Assembly: GCA_903837255.1 (NCBI GenBank)
Contig: CAILTZ010000308.1
Span: forward strand, 1-14,476
Reading direction: 5' to 3'
Length of the DNA: 14,476 bases
DNA from: an uncultured Pirellula sp.
GTDB lineage: Bacteria; Planctomycetota; Planctomycetia; Pirellulales; Pirellulaceae
A program made the position numbers and the translations under genes. The notes below the pieces were generated by a model that saw only the letters and a list, made by a program, of their open reading frames with translations, was not told where the DNA came from and searched no databases. Of this stretch, positions 12,499 through 14,476 are shown piece after piece (the first letter of the stretch is position 1; each line of letters begins with the position of its first letter).

Positions 12499-14476
12499 CT
12501 AGCGGACCGTTTGTGAAGGAGCCGATGGGCTGTTTCCCAAGTGAATCGGTGGTAAATCCGAAACGGGAGATTGGGCAGCGGCCGGCCGGACGGACCAGTC
12601 GAAACTCTCAGCGGTTCTCCTCGGAACATTCTTGTGGACGAGCTTCCACTCCTCGGGTAGATCCAGACAATGAGCCAATTGAGGTTTTTCACAAGCCTCC
12701 CTCAAGTGCTCGATGAGAATCCGCCGGACCTCGAGGATCGCGCGAGGCGTTGTATGGACCGATCCGTGATTGGCTTGAACAACGATCTGCGTCTCGACAT
12801 CGTCCATCTGAGCACTTGCAAACGACACGATTCCATCGGACTCCATGGTGTCCCTCGAGAACCAACTCGAGTTCTCAATCATGCCGACAATGTTGTGATA
12901 GCGAACCCATGGCGCCCGACGGGAACGGAGCAAGACCGGGAAGATCGGTGAATCGGGACTCAGCGCGTCGATGCTCGTCTTGGTGATGAGCAACTCGGTG
13001 TCGCGGAAGACACCGGGGTTTTGTCGTATCAGCGAATTGCCCATCTCAATCACCCCAGAAGGAAGCTGTATGAGCTTTCGACCAAGCCATTGGGTATAGC
13101 TATTCGCATAATCGCTCCCGCGATGGGGAGTTGCGATCATGACGACGCGCTGGATCGAAGGATTAGGATGAAAGAACAGCACACTCGATAGCCGACTTTT
13201 TTCTTCGTCGCTGGCCTGAATCTGCTCGAAGGGAGCGTCGCTCAATGTCCTCCAAAATTCCTGGCCACTCTCGATCGTCTGCATCCGAGAAACCAAGCCC
13301 CCCATGCTATGGCCCACAAGTACCATCTGATCGAGCACCACAGATTGATGATGCGGGTCTAAGTTCTGACGCAATTCGGCCAAGTCGGCTCGCATCTGGG
13401 CTGAACTGATCCAGAAAGGTTGGCCTGTGGGATACTGATAGAACCAGAACTGGTAGTTCTTTCGAAGCTCTCGAAAGGATCGCAGGTCGTTGAACATCGG
13501 CATCCATGTCATCGGGCTCGACCACAATCCATGAACCATCACCACCGGGATCCGATTCGGATCAAACGGTTCGAGCATGTACACGCCTCGAAGCTTCTGC
13601 GATTGGTCGGGAAACAATAGCCCCGCAGTGCTGTCAGTCTGCTCCTTGAACTTGGGATTCTCCAAAAAGTGTGCAAGCGGGGTGCTCAGGTCCGACTGGA
13701 TCGGGGCGGTCCGCTCATTGAGCACCAACTCCGAACCCGAGAGCGGATCATGGAACTCCAACACACAGTGATGTCGCTGAGGTTCATCGTGCTGGTCGTA
13801 AGTACCATCGGCTTGGTAAAGATGCGGGGAGGTCACTCTCAGGATCGCCGTGACCGGAAACGAGAGCCCCTCAGGATAATACTGCTCGGCTGGCGTCTCC
13901 TGCTCAGGCCTATTCCGCACCGCAAGCATCGGCACGCCAATCCCATACGTCACGTTTCCTGCATCGATGGTCTTGACCTGAAAGTCGCTGCAAAACTTCA
14001 GCTCCCCAAAGTCCTCGTCGGTCCACGGGCCACAGTTCGACACGCTGACCTCATGCGACGTGCTGTCGGTGCTGATGCGATAACTCATTCCAGGCCGCAA
14101 ATTGCCTTCATGGCTGACAATTCTGAGCACAGCCTCTAGCGATGTGTTGTACAAATCGCATGCTCCCCGAAACTGGGGATCGTAGGGATTCCTCGACCCA
14201 TCGAGCTCCGGACAAAATAAGTACAGATAGGCATTGCTCACCGCCACCGAATACATGTCGAGCGCCTTGCCGGGATTACCGCCTCGCTGATAGCGAACCC
14301 CCAGGATGTAGGCAAGCTCGGCGATGGCGTAAGTCTTCTCGGCACCCTTCTCGTCGGTGGCAACCCTCTGTAGATTCTCTAACGCCAATTCGGGATGGTG
14401 GTGAAAGACATCCAAAACATCGTAGTGCCTAAGCAGCGAGAGCGTACGCCCGGTCGGCTGCGGTCCGGCGCGATTC
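12499..14476 (-). CDS. Large alpha/beta-fold hydrolase (lipase/esterase-like), 5' end outside the window
   Basis: The frame is open to the right edge; 658 residues are visible and the true start lies beyond it (a TTG at 14415 is internal). The first 110 or so visible residues are helical and TPR-like (YAIAELAYILGVRYQRGGNPGKAL written in part), followed by a beta-rich region to about 290. The hydrolase domain starts with the oxyanion segment MVHGLW (H315-G316), the nucleophile elbow GHSMGG with S390, a probable acid D547 (ESDGIV) and His candidates H570 and H574 (NHGSVHTTP). ATPHRGS (449-455) after the elbow is typical of PGAP1/DUF676 and triacylglycerol lipase relatives. A Pro/Ser-rich tail ends the protein. 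The substrate is unknown; a lipid or ester is likely. No signal peptide can be judged. The gene ends 127 bp before thiS on the same strand. Confidence 0.8.
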   Translation of the reverse strand, partial: NRAGPQPTGRTLSLLRHYDVLDVFHHHPELALENLQRVATDEKGAEKTYAIAELAYILGVRYQRGGNPGKALDMYSVAVSNAYLYLFCPELDGSRNPYDPQFRGACDLYNTSLEAVLRIVSHEGNLRPGMSYRISTDSTSHEVSVSNCGPWTDEDFGELKFCSDFQVKTIDAGNVTYGIGVPMLAVRNRPEQETPAEQYYPEGLSFPVTAILRVTSPHLYQADGTYDQHDEPQRHHCVLEFHDPLSGSELVLNERTAPIQSDLSTPLAHFLENPKFKEQTDSTAGLLFPDQSQKLRGVYMLEPFDPNRIPVVMVHGLWSSPMTWMPMFNDLRSFRELRKNYQFWFYQYPTGQPFWISSAQMRADLAELRQNLDPHHQSVVLDQMVLVGHSMGGLVSRMQTIESGQEFWRTLSDAPFEQIQASDEEKSRLSSVLFFHPNPSIQRVVMIATPHRGSDYANSYTQWLGRKLIQLPSGVIEMGNSLIRQNPGVFRDTELLITKTSIDALSPDSPIFPVLLRSRRAPWVRYHNIVGMIENSSWFSRDTMESDGIVSFASAQMDDVETQIVVQANHGSVHTTPRAILEVRRILIEHLREACEKPQLAHCLDLPEEWKLVHKNVPRRTAESFDWSVRPAAAQSPVSDLPPIHLGNSPSAPSQTVR

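Overview
The window looks like a chromosomal segment from a planctomycete, most likely of the Pirellulales/Pirellulaceae. The signs are an ECF sigma factor of the Planctomycete-specific type joined by an ATGA overlap to a membrane-tailed Ser/Thr kinase, a secreted BON-domain protein with a Pro/Gly/Tyr-rich tail, a signal-peptide-bearing formylglycine-generating-enzyme-like fragment, and weak or absent Shine-Dalgarno sites before most genes. This placement rests on gene content and style only. There are no rRNA, tRNA, CRISPR or IS genes.

Layout. At 1-295 lies a short, apparently broken SUMF1/FGE-family gene on the minus strand. The gap at 296-536 holds a GC-rich hairpin and a 32-bp inverted repeat built from an 18-bp tandem unit. 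A minus-strand block at 537-3662 carries an HD-domain nucleotide phosphohydrolase followed by cimA, (R)-citramalate synthase, which opens the threonine-independent isoleucine route. A divergent region separates this from plus-strand genes for the ECF sigma factor and its kinase (3850-6215), which converge on the minus-strand BON-domain gene (6316-7407). A 434-bp divergent region with a nested palindrome and a sigma70-like promoter leads to ybeY (7842-8294, plus). The rest is minus strand, in transcription order: a large alpha/beta hydrolase (cut by the right edge), thiS-thiG, sthA, hemQ and a lolD-like ABC ATPase. thiS, thiG, sthA, hemQ and lolD are spaced 60 bp or less apart and may share a transcript.

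The most interesting observation is between the HD gene and cimA. A 21-codon open frame (2298 to 2233, minus) contains three consecutive Ile codons (ATT ATT ATC). These abut an 11-bp hairpin with the leader stop codon in its loop. Downstream there is a segment that can pair either way, then an 11-bp intrinsic terminator with a U tract that ends just before the cimA start. This is the layout of ribosome-mediated transcription attenuation, with a control codon (Ile) matching the end product of the pathway that CimA feeds. A TTGACA-N17-AAAAAT promoter candidate overlaps the HD stop codon and would start the leader RNA at or near an internal ATG of the leader peptide. I know of no description of such a cimA leader in planctomycetes, but I could not search.
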